Source of the DNA: Mesotaenium endlicherianum
Lineage: Eukaryota; Streptophyta; Zygnematophyceae; Zygnematales; Mesotaeniaceae
NCBI GenBank assembly: GCA_009602735.1
Contig: WELA01012345.1
Coordinates: 1,123,217-1,187,216, forward strand
Direction of reading: 5' to 3'
DNA length: 64,000 bases
A program made the translations under genes and the position numbers. Below, piece after piece: positions 1 through 11,474 of this stretch; positions within the stretch are counted from its first letter, which is position 1, and the number at the start of each line of letters is the position of its first letter. The notes under the pieces are model-generated. The model saw nothing but the letters and a program-made list of their open reading frames with translations. It searched no databases and was not told the DNA's origin.

Positions 1-1241
1 GGGGAGGGGGGGGGGCATGAATGCCCGTGCCCTTCAAATGACAACCCCTTGTGTATGCATGCGGTAGTGGTGTTGCTTGCTTAGATCTGGGCAGCTGTTG
101 AAAACTCTGGACCTACGTGCCTTATGCATGTAAGATCTTTGTCACTTTGATACAGATTATAATGTGAACGCTCCCGCGATACTTGAAAGCGCATACGCTG
201 AGCTCTCTTACCGAGCACAGCCACCCACATATATATGTCCACTCTTATGAAAAGTCATGTCCATATAGAGGAATAAATATATGTCACACATACACGTGTG
301 TATTTGGGGGGTGGGGGGGGGGGTCCCTAGCATATTACAATGCTCCCATGCGGCTTCTGTATAAGCCTGGAAGTAAGAGGGATGTGGTCAGCAGCCCGAG
401 AATAAGGTGTCAAGGGGTTACTTCCACTGTACTGTAGGGAAATGTATGTACATTATGTATAGAGCATACACAGGTATTTAAATTAGGTACGTGTATAAAA
501 ATATACATATATTTATTACATCTACATATATCTGGATATACCGAAGGTGACCCAAATCTCACCATCAGCAGCATCTTATTGAGCATTGATATTGAAGTTT
601 CTAATGAATGACATGGACTTGAAGCAAACAACAACAATGCTGAGTCTGCAACGCGTCTGGAAGGTCCTCTTCTCACCAGTAAAAGCAAGTCATGCATGTC
701 ACTTTCTTAAGTGTCTTCCCTACATATTTTTCACCGTTAGTATTATTCCGAATGTCACTCACTGCTAGTCCGTTTAAATGTTACACTAATGACCAACCTT
801 TAGTCCAATGATAAATACATCCTGTATTATATTCAGTCTCAAATGGTCTCTCACAGCACACCCTCGGGCATTTTGGCTCACATATTGACACTTGGCAATG
901 TGGACACACTAGGCTCACAAAGGAACACAGGGCACAGGGCATCCATGGCATTGGATTTCAGCACAAGACTTTAGTGTGCTTGTGTTTGAGATTTTTTTTT
1001 ATTTGATGAAATTATTTATAAACAAATAAGTGCAGACATTGTACAATCCAGCCCCCTAATGCACATCATACAGACTCAAAGCCTCACTTGTGAATTTTGA
1101 CTCACATTTCTCCACTTTATTGACCCCCATTGTCTCACACCATAAGCCAGACGACCCAAGTCCACTCAGGTCAATGAAGTGTCAGCAAAGGTCAGCTAGG
1201 TGGTCCAAGCAGGCCAAGTAAGAGCAGGGGCAGACGCCAAC
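1..1241. other. No gene recognised; probably intron or 3' side of the CA1P-like gene
   Basis: The stretch is AT-rich, with a G run at the left edge and no open frame that resembles a known protein. Because the phosphatase exon at 1242-1810 is read on the minus strand and ends in a splice donor at 1241, its later exons should lie here or further left. I looked for the expected next segment (a Ser-Pro-Leu motif after an acceptor AG) and did not find it. Confidence 0.4.
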
Positions 1242-1810
1242 CTGTGAAAGCATGCGTCGAATTTGTCCCCTATGAGCATCTGACGACTTGTCTCCGCCTG
1301 ACTCTCCCCCTTTGCCGTTAGGACCGAGAAATCTGAGCTTCCTTGAATGCGCCCTATGGCATTCCATGTGCTCTCACCATGCCTCACCATGATGACTCTC
1401 TTTCCCCTGGTAATGTGTGGCAGGGTCTGTTCTGACGAGAGCCCCAGGCTTGAAGTCGACAGATTGCTAGCCCTTCTGTTGAGGTCTGGGCCTCCCTCGC
1501 CATTGGCACCGGCGGCCGGTGGCGAACGAGATTCTTCCGTAACTACAGCAGCCATGGAAGTTGTTTCTTCGTAAGTAGCTCTTCCCGAAAACAGCTGCCT
1601 CTTCCTATATTGCTGTTGCTGTCTACGGCTTCCCACGAGGCAAGCACCTCTGCTGAGCTGCGTGCCAGAGAGGAAGCCACCTGGCCTGTTCAATTCTTGG
1701 CGAGATGCCGTCAAAGGCGTCTGCAATTTACTTCCTGCAGAGCTTCTAGAAGCCGTACTGAGCACTCCTTGCCAAAGGACATCTATTCCGGGAAGGACGG
1801 CATGTGCCAT
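1242..1810 (-). CDS. CA1P-like (2-carboxy-D-arabinitol-1-phosphatase-like) protein, exon 1, partial
   Basis: This is the first exon of a histidine-phosphatase (phosphoglycerate mutase) superfamily protein. The plant family member it most resembles is the chloroplast enzyme that removes phosphate from 2-carboxyarabinitol 1-phosphate, an inhibitor of Rubisco. Residues 1-130 are rich in Ser, Arg and Gln and poor in acidic residues, as expected for a plastid transit peptide plus spacer. The catalytic signature VRHGESTWN lies at residues 142-150 (phospho-acceptor His144), followed by GRIQGSSDFSVLT and a segment ending DKFDACFH. Translation must leave the open frame there: the DNA reads CACAG|GTTGGC, a good splice donor, and the leftover AG would start the Ser codon that follows in plant homologues. 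I chose the upstream Met at 1810 because it supplies the transit peptide; Met86 is an alternative. The remaining exons are not found in the window. Confidence 0.8.
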
Positions 1811-3602
1811 GTATGTAAAATTTAGGTTAATTGCAACACATGGGCTTTTCTAAGTGACCGCGTACGAGCACGACCTCCAGGTAATGCCTATGTATCTTCG
1901 AGTAAACAGCCTGCTCCAAACTAAACGCCTTCCTCCAACGACAAGTATATACACAATGTACAGAAATGAAACTATGGAAAGGAGGTCAACCCACTGGGTA
2001 CAACAATGGCGTTGTACATTTTTTGTTCACGTACTTATTATACCATCTGTAAATGGAAGTGTGCTCTGCACAGCTCAGCAAAGGAGGAAATCCTTCACTT
2101 GTTTATTGATTCCTGGAATGATGAGACGCTGAGACACCATGAATGAAGGTGCATTGTCAATCTCCGTACGTTCACTCTGCCAGGTGAGTTCCGTAATCGA
2201 CTCCTGGTAGCAGCCGGTAGCAGCCTGGTAGTGCCTGGACCAGCCTGGACTCCGGTATTGCTTGGCAGGCACAGTCATCACTCAGAGACGATGAAAACCA
2301 AGCAATGAGCCAGGTCATCTGACATCCCCCTCGGCTTACCACGCTTTACCACAGCCTGCCCCAGGGCCTGCCCTATCCTGTGCCCGCGGGCAGTATCTAA
2401 TCCAGATCTTGTCTTGCGTTCACCTACCTGGTCCAATATGCTGACTGCACACTGCACAGGTGCACACTGCATACCAGGCTGCAGTGCACAACCTTTCCAA
2501 CCGTTGAAGCTGACGTCCCGAGTTACGACTCTGACGCTTAAGACTGCAAGCAGGACCAAGCGCACAGTCGTGACCAGTCGTGACTCGTGACTTGTTGATT
2601 GGAGGCTTGGGAACAACGGGGGGGGCACAGCGTCGAAGGTCCAAATTGGGTACAACGCTTTATAGCATTTCTGTTTGCTTATGTTCGTACAAGCTTTGTA
2701 TCGTGCGACGGCAAGGTCCGGACCTCGGAATGTTAGACCTCCCAAACGACACCCATGATGCAGGAAAAAGTACGAGCAGGGTCTGGGCGTGGTTTTGATA
2801 GCTAGCATTCAACGGTCAACCTTGCGCGACGCGACTCTGAACGCGACAACGACAATTTTCGTATGCTCGCTCAAAGCAGCTCAGTCAGACACTTGTGCAA
2901 CTCTCTGATACTGGTCGCCCATGTCGCTCTCAAGAAAGAGTTGAAATAACGCAGCACGTTTGCAAGAACGTGAAGATCCCGACTCTGCTCCGGTAATTTC
3001 TTTGTAGGCGAGGTGTAATGGCGTCAACACCTTGATCCTCCTCAATGCTGGCGGATCGTGAATGAGCGTCGCCTGACATGCTTTAGTAATTGGAGACTCT
3101 TCCGTTACGTCGGTAGACACTTCGTTGAAGCTGCCTGCTTCGCAGTTTGAGGGAAATTTAACAAACCGGTAGATTAGTGGTATGAAGAAGAACCCCGTCA
3201 TCCACTTCTGAAATGTTGCTGAGACACATTCAGTGCAAGACAAATTTTCACGACTTTCTCTGCAGAAACCTCCAAGTCGATCATCATTTCCTTGCAGATG
3301 CCGCTGTGATTCTGACACCTGTTGCTCCACCCCGGCTGCAACAACGGACGGGAGACTCCCATCGCAGAGGAGTAATTGGCGGAATAAAATTAATCGTAAA
3401 GCGACGCCAAACCTCGTCTGCACCTGGCGTAGTAAAAGCACCAGGGATACTCCGCGGGAGAGGCGAGTTGTCAACAGCACTAGGCGGCAGTAAGTGTAGA
3501 CCGGGAGTAGGCAAAGGCAGAATCGGCGCGCAAGGAGAGAGAAGTAGGATTGCTGTTAGAGCCGGAGGTGATTGGAGTTACTTCACTGGGCCTAGCCCCT
3601 CA
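1811..3602. other. Intergenic region between two divergent genes
   Basis: This 1.8-kb stretch separates the start of the CA1P-like gene (minus strand) from the start of the NATD1-like gene (plus strand), so it should contain both promoters. I saw no TATA box or known element convincing enough to call. Open frames on both strands are short and of biased, non-protein-like composition. The frame of the NATD1-like gene stays open back to 3213, which may be 5' untranslated sequence or a poorly conserved N-terminal extension. Confidence 0.4.
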
Positions 3603-3940
3603 ATGGCAGACGACGTCATTCATCTGGAGGAGAGGCGGCAATTCTCCACCAGGGATGGGGCCGCTTACTTGGACTACCGCCTGAGCGTCCCCGGGGCTGA
3701 GGGCGGGGGGCAATCGCCCGTGATGGACATCTACCACACGTATGTCCCCTCCAGCAAGAGGGGGGGCGGAATCGCAGGAAAGCTCTGCAGGGCTGCCTTC
3801 GAGCATGCCAAAAGACAAGGCTTCCTCGTCCAGCCCTCCTGCAGCTACGTCTCTGTGAGTACCCCACCCCTGCACCAGTCCTGCCCATCTGCCTCAAAGA
3901 ATTTCGCCCTCCCCCCTTCTTCCCCTCCTCCACACACACG

Positions 3941-3974
<34 letters not shown>

Positions 3975-4301
3975 GCACTTGGGCGCTGCTGCAGGTGCAT
4001 GCGCCAGATTTGAGACCCTATTGCGTGACGGGCTCGAGCATGACAGGCTAAGAATATGCAGGGTGGGGAACGACAGGCTGCGGAACGAGGCTGGGGCACG
4101 ACAGGCTCGGGGACATGCTCCTGTTGCCCTGCGCTGCCGCTTGTACGGTTCGATTGTGCGGATTGGAAGTCTGAAGCTCCTCCTCACTGTGACTCCCGTG
4201 CCAGAGGTCCCTGCAGCCTGAGCGCCCCCCTTGCTGCCCTCCTTCTCACGTGCGGGTCCCGTTGGGCCCATTCGATTGCGAGTCTCCACCTTCAACTCTC
4301 T

Positions 4302-4379
<78 letters not shown>

Positions 4380-5051
4380 CCTGGGGTGTCAGTCTTCGAG
4401 GAGGCGTGTTGACAGCAACGGCCTTGTCTGTTGTTCCTTGTGGCGCGCAAGCGCCCGCCCCGAATGACACATGGCATGGCAATGCCTGGAGCTCCCCCGC
4501 TCGGAACGAGGGCTTGATGGGCGGCTTACAGTCCCGAGGCTCGTACCTGGCGGCGCCCTCCCTGTTGCATCAGTGTTTGACAGGTGGCGCCACAGTGGCT
4601 CGGCTAGGCTCCACCTGTCGAGCTGTCGCTCGTCATGCTGCCGGATTGGCCCCAGTACATCCATGTCTAGAGCATGTACCACCTTCTAAACACCCCCCCA
4701 CCCCCTTCTTTATTCCCCCCTCCCCTNTCTCTCTGCCCCTGGGTGCATCCTCTCAGTAAGAAGGCGCTAGCTCTGGGAGACTCCTCCCCGCCCTCGAGCT
4801 GCTGACTGGCTGATGTGTGCGTGCCTGCGTGTGCGTGTGTGTGCGTGCGGGTGTGCGTGTGCGTGTGCGTGTGTGTATGTGTGCCCGTGCGTGTGCGTGT
4901 GAATGTGTAAGTGTGTGCGTGCGTGTGTGAATGTGTGAGTGTATGTGTGTGTGTGTGTGTGTGTGCGCGCTCGCATGCGCGCCGGCAGGACACGTTTCTT
5001 CCGCGGAATCCGGACTATGACACGCTCGTGGCCCCCCACTCGGGGCTCTAG
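3603..5051 (+). CDS. NATD1-like GNAT-fold N-acetyltransferase, two exons (3603-3854, 4989-5051)
   Basis: A complete small acetyltransferase of the NATD1 / plant 'acyl-CoA N-acyltransferase' type, 104 residues, close to the family length. Exon 1 encodes residues 1-84: a charged N-terminal strand (HLEERRQFSTRDG), then MDIYHTYVPSSKRGGGIAGKL (residues 41-61), which holds the Arg-Gly-x-Gly-x-Ala/Gly loop expected to bind acetyl-CoA, then the AAFEHAK helix and the conserved PSCSYVS. The donor is TCT|GTGAGT at 3855. Exon 2 begins after GGCAG at 4988 and encodes DTFLPRNPDYDTLVAPHSGL followed by TAG. The junction SCSYVS-DTFLPRNP matches the plant family exactly, and phase 0 is kept. The 1.13-kb intron is filled with CT and GT microsatellites. 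The start at 3603 fits the family length; an in-frame extension to 3213 is possible. The substrate is not known. Confidence 0.87.
3932..3963. repeat. CA microsatellite in the NATD1-like intron
   Basis: An almost pure CA run followed by a short A run, inside the intron of the acetyltransferase gene. Confidence 0.9.
4311..4375. repeat. CT microsatellite in the NATD1-like intron
   Basis: An uninterrupted CT run of about 65 bases directly after a C run. It lies mid-intron, not at the acceptor, so it is not the polypyrimidine tract. Confidence 0.95.
4816..4975. repeat. GT-rich microsatellite upstream of the NATD1-like splice acceptor
   Basis: About 160 bases of GT repeats with interspersed GC and GA steps, ending a few bases before the acceptor GGCAG at 4984-4988. 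The intron therefore has no ordinary polypyrimidine tract at its 3' end; a GT-rich tract stands in its place. Confidence 0.9.
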
Positions 5052-7161
5052 GCGAAGCTTGAAGTGAGATTGTGTGGAATTAGCTATATTCTAGCCACAT
5101 TCTAGACTAACGCCCCAAACAAGTCAATCAAGGATTATTTTTCCGGGTTGTCACAATCTGCCCGGCTGACATGCTCACTCATGCGCTGGGCAGGCGAGCG
5201 CGCACTGTAAGGGAGCCGCGCAGCAGAGGGACGTGTCTGGTGCGCCTGCATGCGTGGCTTGTGGTCAGACTTAGTCTAGCACTACTATTGTTTGTCTGGC
5301 CTGTGTTGGAGAGGGCACTTTAGTTTGCCTTTGTCGAAAACAGTCCTCATTGGCAGTGAAGTGATTCGTTTACTATCAAAGAAGTTAGTGCAGTAGTTTG
5401 TGGGAAGAACCACTTAATATAGCACTTGTATCTATCTGAGCTGCTAAGCACCAGGGCTTGGGATGCAAGCACCAGGTTTGGGATGCAAGCCGCAGCAGAT
5501 GCCCTGACATGGTGCGCAGCAGCCACCATCAGTTTGCCGTGTACATATGGGGACCATGGCTTTGCCTGCCAGGACCGATTTCAGACTGTCAAGAGTGTCG
5601 CACTGTTGCTTGGCATTAGCTGTTCTGTTGTGCTTCAAGACTTTGCGTGCGCACAAAATGAAGAGCAGGGGTGGCGTGGGAGAGTGAGTTACTTCGTGTG
5701 ATGGAAGACATGCCAATGGCAACACAAGCGGCAAGCGATGCCTGCGCCATGTGGCAAACGCCTTCTTCACCGCAAATCATGCGTGCCTCGTAAGATCGAG
5801 TTTGAACCTGGGAAACTGAATGATCGATTCAGTGCTGAGATGGTTGCAGGGGCACAGGCAATGCCTCCATATAAAAAAAAGCCACGATGTGTAAGATGCA
5901 CTGATGTAAATTTTTGCGCGTTTGGAAATTTGACAGTGTTTGTCAACACTTTTGAAGGGCCGAAACACTAAATTTGACTCTCTAAGGTCAAAGCATCACC
6001 CACGCAGTATCATCTCTTAACAAGCTATGTGGGCTTGTACAAGTGCAGTAGGAAGGTACTTAGCCCCATTCACTGGTACTCGTCTACTGATGGAAGTCTC
6101 ATTGGCTAGCTTGGTGTATGATCTTTGATAGCAATTAACTCTGCCGCCTCTTGCGCTGATGCCACCTGTTCCACCTATACTATAAGATTTTACACTGACA
6201 TGAATCTGGTACTGGTCTCACACTCGATTGAAGTTGTGGTTTGAGAGAGGACCGACAATTTTTTCCTCACAAGGCCGCTCCGAAGGATTGTGACATAGTG
6301 AAGTGTGGAAACAGCGCAATCACTCTGTCGACGCTGGCCTACGTCACCGCGTCGACCTCTCCTTCTTCTTCCCTCGTCCACCGTCCCTCGTGTGATTCCA
6401 CCATAGCCGCCCTCCCCTCCCCTTCCCACCCCCTCCCTCACGCCCTCGATCTTCACAAGCAGGCGTCCATGGCCGCCCGCAACCACAAACGGCTGTGGCT
6501 GCCCGCTATCACCCGCCCCAACCCTCTTCATCTCACAATCCGTTTAACGACTCAAAGTGCCCTCTCCCACACCCCCAAGACGAGCTCACTCGAAACGAAG
6601 GGCAAGGCGAAGCCTCGCCATAGCTGCTCATGCAAACACCCGAAGTTCACACTTTCTCACCAAAGAGAGGCCTAATTGAAACGAAATATATTTTTATGGA
6701 GATGAAAAGAAACGCAGGGGCAGGACACAATATAGAGTCACAGTGAACCGTCGAACGGTTTCGTTCGATCACGAGCGGACGCAGAACGGGAAAATGAATC
6801 CGAACATACGTACGCACACACCTCACACGAGCGACAACCCTTGCTGATTTTCTCCTCACAAAAGTATCGTGAAAGGCGCTTACTGGAAACCACAAAGTAG
6901 GCCCTATGCTTGTCAAGTTCTCAAGCAAGTAGAATTGAAATGTTTGTCCTTTCAACATCCACATGTATGCATGAGCATCCAACTACAGAGCTGAGGAACG
7001 ATGGCAGTTGCATTCTATTCAATTCCAGGTGAGTGAGCGCCAATACCTACTCCTACTTAATACATGACCATGCAGGGCTGACTCGAAGAACGAATAACTA
7101 TACCTCTGGAGTGTTGAAGTCTAAATCACGCCACAAGTGGTCTTCGAACTATCCGAACTGC
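5052..7161. other. Intergenic, no gene recognised
   Basis: Downstream of the acetyltransferase gene. Several open frames of 60-145 codons exist on both strands, but none shows a recognisable motif or a protein-like residue pattern. The section at 6300-6600 is pyrimidine-rich on the plus strand, which explains its longer open frame. Confidence 0.5.
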
Positions 7162-7338
7162 AAGTAGCCCCTTGTTTCTCCGAGTGCTTACATACTAAGA
7201 GTAATCTATTTACGGGAAGGAAGTAGCCCTTTGTTTTTCCGAGTGCGTACATACTAAGAGTAATGTATTTATGAGAAGGAAGCAGCCCCTAGTTTTACCG
7301 AATGCCTAGATACTAAGAGTAATGTATCTATGAGAAGG
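7162..7338 (+). repeat. Minisatellite: three tandem copies of a 59-bp unit
   Basis: Units start at 7162, 7221 and 7280, and a short fourth start is visible at 7339. Each contains the sequence CATACTAAGAGTAAT or a one- or two-base variant, followed by TTTAYGRGAAGGAAG. The copies differ from one another at several positions, so the array is not very recent. Confidence 0.85.
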
Positions 7339-7730
7339 AAGCATACATGACACTAACCTTATGACACGTGTGCACATCGGCACATTCTCTTGTTCGTACC
7401 CCTTTCCTGCTCTACCTAGTCTACGGCAAGAAGAGACAACCCCTTTTAAAAACACAAAATTTAAGAAAAAAAACAAAAACAAAAACAAAAACACAACAGC
7501 GATAGCTTGTGTTCTTGGAGTGGGCGGAACACGACAGCGTCATCACTGAGTGGAGAAAAACAAGCGCGAGCGCGGACATACTTTTTCCCGCTCACACGAA
7601 TTCACTCCGGAACAGCAGCTCGTGACAGCGCGACAGCCCCTCGCCCCTTCGTGACTTGCGCGGCGACTGGTTGGCAGGGTGGCTCAGTCCCTGGAGGGCG
7701 CACGGAGGGGATCGCCACCGCCGCCAGCTG

Positions 7731-8684
7731 TCACCAGCAAGAGCTCCCCCGGGCCTGCGCTCCCCGGCCGGCGCGCACGCGCTCCTCGACGCGCGGCGCA
7801 TATTTGCGCTCGTCCTCCTCCAGCAGGGCCTGAGCGCGAGACCAGCCGTTGCTGGCAGCCTCGCTGAGCAGGGAGAGGATGTGGGAGGCGGCGGACGATT
7901 CGGCGGACAGCGCCCGGAGCGTGTGCAGCTTCTGCATCTGGCGGAGCTCTATGTACAGAAACGCGGCGAGCGAGTCTTGCCCCTCTGCGAGCCCCTGGCC
8001 CACCGCCTTGCCCAGCCACCGGAACGCCTGGGGCCGGCTCTTGGGCACGCCCTCGCCGAAGTAGTAAGAGCACCCGGCGTGCTCCTGCGCGGCGGCAAAC
8101 CCCATCTCTGCCGCTTCCAGGATGAGCTTGAACCCCGTCCGCTGGTTGTTCTTCAGGCCCCACAGGCCGTGAAAGTGACAGCACCCCAGGATGTACCGGG
8201 CGTGGGCGCCACCTGGCTCGTTGGCGAGCGATTTGAGAAGGGGCAGGGGGTCCTGGTGGGGCCGCACCTTCATCGTCAGATGGCCCACGATCACAAGTGT
8301 CCCGCAGATGACGTCGCCGCTCTTGGCTCTCAAGCGGAGCCAGCTCACGAGCGTGTCGTACTTGGCCTTGTGGCCCGACCCCTTGGACGTCCACGATGCA
8401 AGCATCCTGGCCAGCCCGTGGCCCTGCTGAGCTGCTTTGCCGTACCAGTGGCGCGCGCACTGAATGCTGATGGGCATGCCAAGGCCCAGCATGTTGCACC
8501 AGCCCCGCAGGCACTGGTAGTCGGGGTGAGTGGGTTGAGCGTGCGTTGCTCCTGCTCCTTCCCAGTGCAGGACTGATAAGCCGCGCGCGGTGAGCGCGTC
8601 AAACAGTCGATGCTGCTCCTCGCCACCGGGCAGCTGGCCCATGTCCACCTTCTCAGGAGCATCTCGCTGCCACATTATGCACAA
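7731..8684 (-). CDS. Sel1-like repeat protein
   Basis: An open frame of 317 codons with Sel1-type (TPR-like) repeats, which form alpha-solenoids used for protein-protein contacts. Visible repeat blocks are at about residues 72-96 (ARHWYGKAAQQGHGLARML), 163-198 (ARYILGCCHFHG...LILEAAEMGFAAAQ) and 199-238 (HAGCSYYFGEGVPKSRPQAF...AVGQGLAEGQ), each with the small-residue pattern of the Sel1 helix pair. The block at about residues 55-70 (HPDYQCLRGWCNMLGLGM) resembles the start of plant F-box/Sel1 proteins. The C-terminus (280-317) is charged and not conserved-looking. The gene is GC-rich compared with its surroundings. The Met at 8684 may not be the true start: a CAG acceptor just after it would allow an upstream exon, possibly with an F-box. 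Partners and function are unknown. Confidence 0.65.
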   Translation of the reverse strand: MCIMWQRDAPEKVDMGQLPGGEEQHRLFDALTARGLSVLHWEGAGATHAQPTHPDYQCLRGWCNMLGLGMPISIQCARHWYGKAAQQGHGLARMLASWTSKGSGHKAKYDTLVSWLRLRAKSGDVICGTLVIVGHLTMKVRPHQDPLPLLKSLANEPGGAHARYILGCCHFHGLWGLKNNQRTGFKLILEAAEMGFAAAQEHAGCSYYFGEGVPKSRPQAFRWLGKAVGQGLAEGQDSLAAFLYIELRQMQKLHTLRALSAESSAASHILSLLSEAASNGWSRAQALLEEDERKYAPRVEERVRAGRGAQARGSSCW

Positions 8685-9934
8685 CGAACCCCCCCGAGGT
8701 CAGACTTGCGTGCTGCTTCCTCCTCCAAACAGCACGCTTCATGCCCAGGGCCAAAACGACCCCACCCTTCAACACCAGAGGTAAGTGTTGGCGCAATGGA
8801 CAAATAGATCAGGCATGGACGATACGAGTAGATGCATCACTTCGACAGACACCGTATACACAACTTCTTTCAGAAAAGTAAACAGCGCCCCTCACTGACC
8901 GACAGTCTCAATGATAACGTCGAGCACGACCATCCACTGTCTCCGTCGCATTCTCATCAGACATGCATCAAGAAGTTAACTATTGGAGTCCAAATATGTC
9001 AGATAATGAAGCTGATCAATCTGGAGACTGTACCCAGGCGTAATCAAATGCTGTTGACTTCATGGGCTCTTGCTCCGGGACTCCTCTCTGCACATAAAGC
9101 GCCAAATGCTTGGAACGGTGAGGCCTTTCATCACAGAAAGTTACTGCTAAAGAATGTTACTCGGCGCGTGAATTGGCAGAATGCAAGTACTATCTCAACT
9201 AGGTGTTCAAAGGGTATGTGGGCGGTTAGTGGCATCAGGCCGGACCTGAGGACGAAACCAGGATGCATCGACGTAGGCCAAGAGCTTAAGAGTCCTCCCC
9301 ACGCCCTAAAGGTTAAGCCTACGTCAGTAAGACTTATCCAGAAGGCCTTCAAAGCAAGTAAAGCTAATAAACGACAAAAAAAATGTACATGCCCTCATCC
9401 AGAACCCGTTATCATGGGCCGCTTTCCATTCATAAAGGCTCATTATCAAAAGCTTGGCACACCACGCTCTAGTAGTCGCCATCAAAGAAGAGGTATTGTG
9501 AAGGAATCTCTTCCAGGTTCGAGGGCCTTGATGTGACGCCATAAGAAAATGCCTCTTGACAGGTGTGTTTACTTTCCACGAGGCCATAGCTGCATGTCCC
9601 GTCTCAGGGAACTTCAGTAGGCGTTTTATCTCGAAGTACATCGATAGGTCGATAGTTTGGGTGAATTGTGCGGGACGCCTCAGAAACGGGCGTCTTTGGG
9701 TGCAGGCGAAAACAGGGCACGGAGAGTGGCAGGGCCTGGCAGGGCATGCAGGGCCAAGCCAAATTGAGCAAAGTGGTCAAATCAGGTCAAATCATGTTAA
9801 GTTGACCATATGTCCTTTGAGCTTGACGTATTTTGACGAGCAATTGACCCCGTTAGTGTTAGCGTACCCGAAAGCAAATTGCCTGCCTAAGCATTCTTTA
9901 GGCGCGATCATGGGCGCAATCGTCATATGAGACA
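8685..9934. other. Intergenic, upstream of the Sel1 gene; no gene called
   Basis: This should include the promoter of the Sel1-repeat gene. The plus strand holds an open frame at 8832-9536 with no recognisable domain; it is listed among the rejected items. Confidence 0.4.
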
Positions 9935-10234
9935 TGTCGTGCCCAACAGTGTCGGTCCCTCGGCCCGTGCGTAGCCTTCCAGCACGAGTGCCTTCGACCT
10001 GGTTGAGGTGTCGGTGGCCTTCCCCACGTGTGGGAAAACATGATTGACCTTCGCACTTGTGTCGGCGACAAGCCTTACCAGGGTTAACCCATCCCTGGGC
10101 TCCTGAACTTGCACCATGCAACCATGACCAACACTCAGAGCAACGTCCTCCTTCACCCAGCTCTCACCATCTGCTTATCCTAAGACTTAGCAGAAAATTT
10201 TAAAAATACTTGCCTTGCCTTAATTCCTCTTACA
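9935..10234 (-). repeat. 0.3-kb LTR (distal copy)
   Basis: It begins TGTCGTGCC and ends CTCTTACA on the plus strand, giving TG...CA ends, and matches 11475-11778 with scattered differences. The five bases to its left are AGACA. Confidence 0.8.
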
Positions 10235-11474
10235 AGGACGGAACTCTCTTACTTCCACGTAGGCTTTATGCCTTAAGGTTCTTGGGCTCACAGGCGAGCA
10301 AATTGTAGTTTGCAAAAATCACACTCTAAGCAGCTTAACATACAACGTCAGATTCAGAGAAAATTGCCCTTCAGGCTTTCGCTTAACTTTCACAGAGTCA
10401 CAGCTTACAAATCTCTGAAACTACACGTCTATGCTGGCCTGGGTCAAGCTCTTCACTTAACACCGCGCCCTCTTCATTGCCAGGCTAGGCTCACTCAGTT
10501 CTCCACTGAGAGCTTTATCTGTCAATACTACTCTCTCTCTTCGAGATGCGAATGCGAATTCTGAGAACTTGGAGACTAACACACAGCTCACCATTTTAAG
10601 GCTGCTTCACACACACTTGTGGCGTTCGGCCGAATCTGTGCTAATTTCCTAGCAGATTCTATTCTGCGATTCTCCTACTTTCAACAGTGAGATTCCCTCT
10701 TGGGAACTCCTACAATCCTAACTTATCTATGATACACTGAGAAGAATTTTCAACGTCGGCAGAAGCGTGGGGCCTCGGCTTTCCAATGACCTTGGGAACT
10801 CCTTCTTCTTCTTCGCGCCCTTCTTCTCCTTCCTTCTGCTCTTTCTGCTCCTTGGCAAAGGTGCGTGAGAGTGAATGACATGTCTCAGGCAAGATTCGTG
10901 CCTTTTGCAGGCACCACACAGCGTCATCTTCCGAGAATGCCATGCTTAGTCACAAAGCTTAGCTGCATGTCGCATCTGCCTAGCCATGCTCAACTCAAAC
11001 TCGTAGTCACTCAGCATGCATACACCTCGTGACTGTCGCGCGTGGCTGCTTAGCTTCTCAGCTGGCAGTCACGCCTAATTGGCTCATGGCTAAGAACTCC
11101 TGAGCGGCGTGTACAAGCAAATGTTACTTGCTCAAGATTCCCAACCGCGCGGCCGTAACCTATCTTGGCATTGCGGCCATGACCTGGCTTATTCTGCCAG
11201 TCACGCAGAACCTGACTTGGTACCTGCTGGGCGGCTCATCACTGATCCCCAGCTTCTAACCTCGCGGCTGTCTATGCTGTCAAAACCTCCCCCATTCCTG
11301 GGTGTGGGGTATATTGACATTGACCCCTTGCCAGTGGTCTTGACGCTGACATAACCGCTGACTGCGACGTAATCAGTCAAGTGGTCGGTGAGTCAACGTT
11401 GACTTTTCGTACCTGGGTGGTCGTAGCTTGCGCTGCGCGTGTGACACCGTCAAACGGATAGTAGTCGCGACAGC
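10235..11474 (-). repeat. Leader repeat, copy 1 (1.24 kb)
   Basis: Long direct repeat of 22072-23310. It contains the 5' untranslated leader of the gypsy element and ends, in element orientation, just inside gag. Its composition includes a run of Glu/Lys-type codons in one frame (10800-10860), but I see no real gene in it. Confidence 0.8.

Larger units (their letters stand above)
9935..11474 (-). mobile_element. Short LTR-leader unit in tandem with the DNA-methyltransferase gypsy element
   Basis: Reading on the minus strand, this unit consists of a copy of the 5' leader of the neighbouring gypsy element (11474 to 10235) followed by a 300-bp LTR (10234 to 9935). It shares the LTR at 11475-11778 with the large element, so together they form LTR-leader-LTR. 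The leader copy matches the one at 22072-23310 along its full length, including the first few codons of gag, and the LTR matches 11475-11778. It has no coding capacity of its own. It may have arisen by recombination between tandem copies or during reverse transcription. Confidence 0.7.

Noticed and set aside
2278-2808. Minus-strand open frame of 176 codons between the first two genes
   Set aside because: Composition looks like chance translation, with no family resemblance and several overlapping frames of similar length.
7656-8576. Plus-strand open frame of 306 codons
   Set aside because: It is the complementary shadow of the Sel1-repeat gene, whose repeat pattern is clear on the minus strand.
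8832-9536. Plus-strand open frame of 234 codons
   Set aside because: No recognisable motif, residue use close to random for this base composition, and no clear splice or start context. It may be chance; transcript data would decide.
10235-11474. Leader repeats taken as the LTRs of the methyltransferase element
   Set aside because: The repeats contain the first codons of gag and lack a polypurine tract next to them, while the 0.3-kb repeat has TG...CA ends and abuts the tract.
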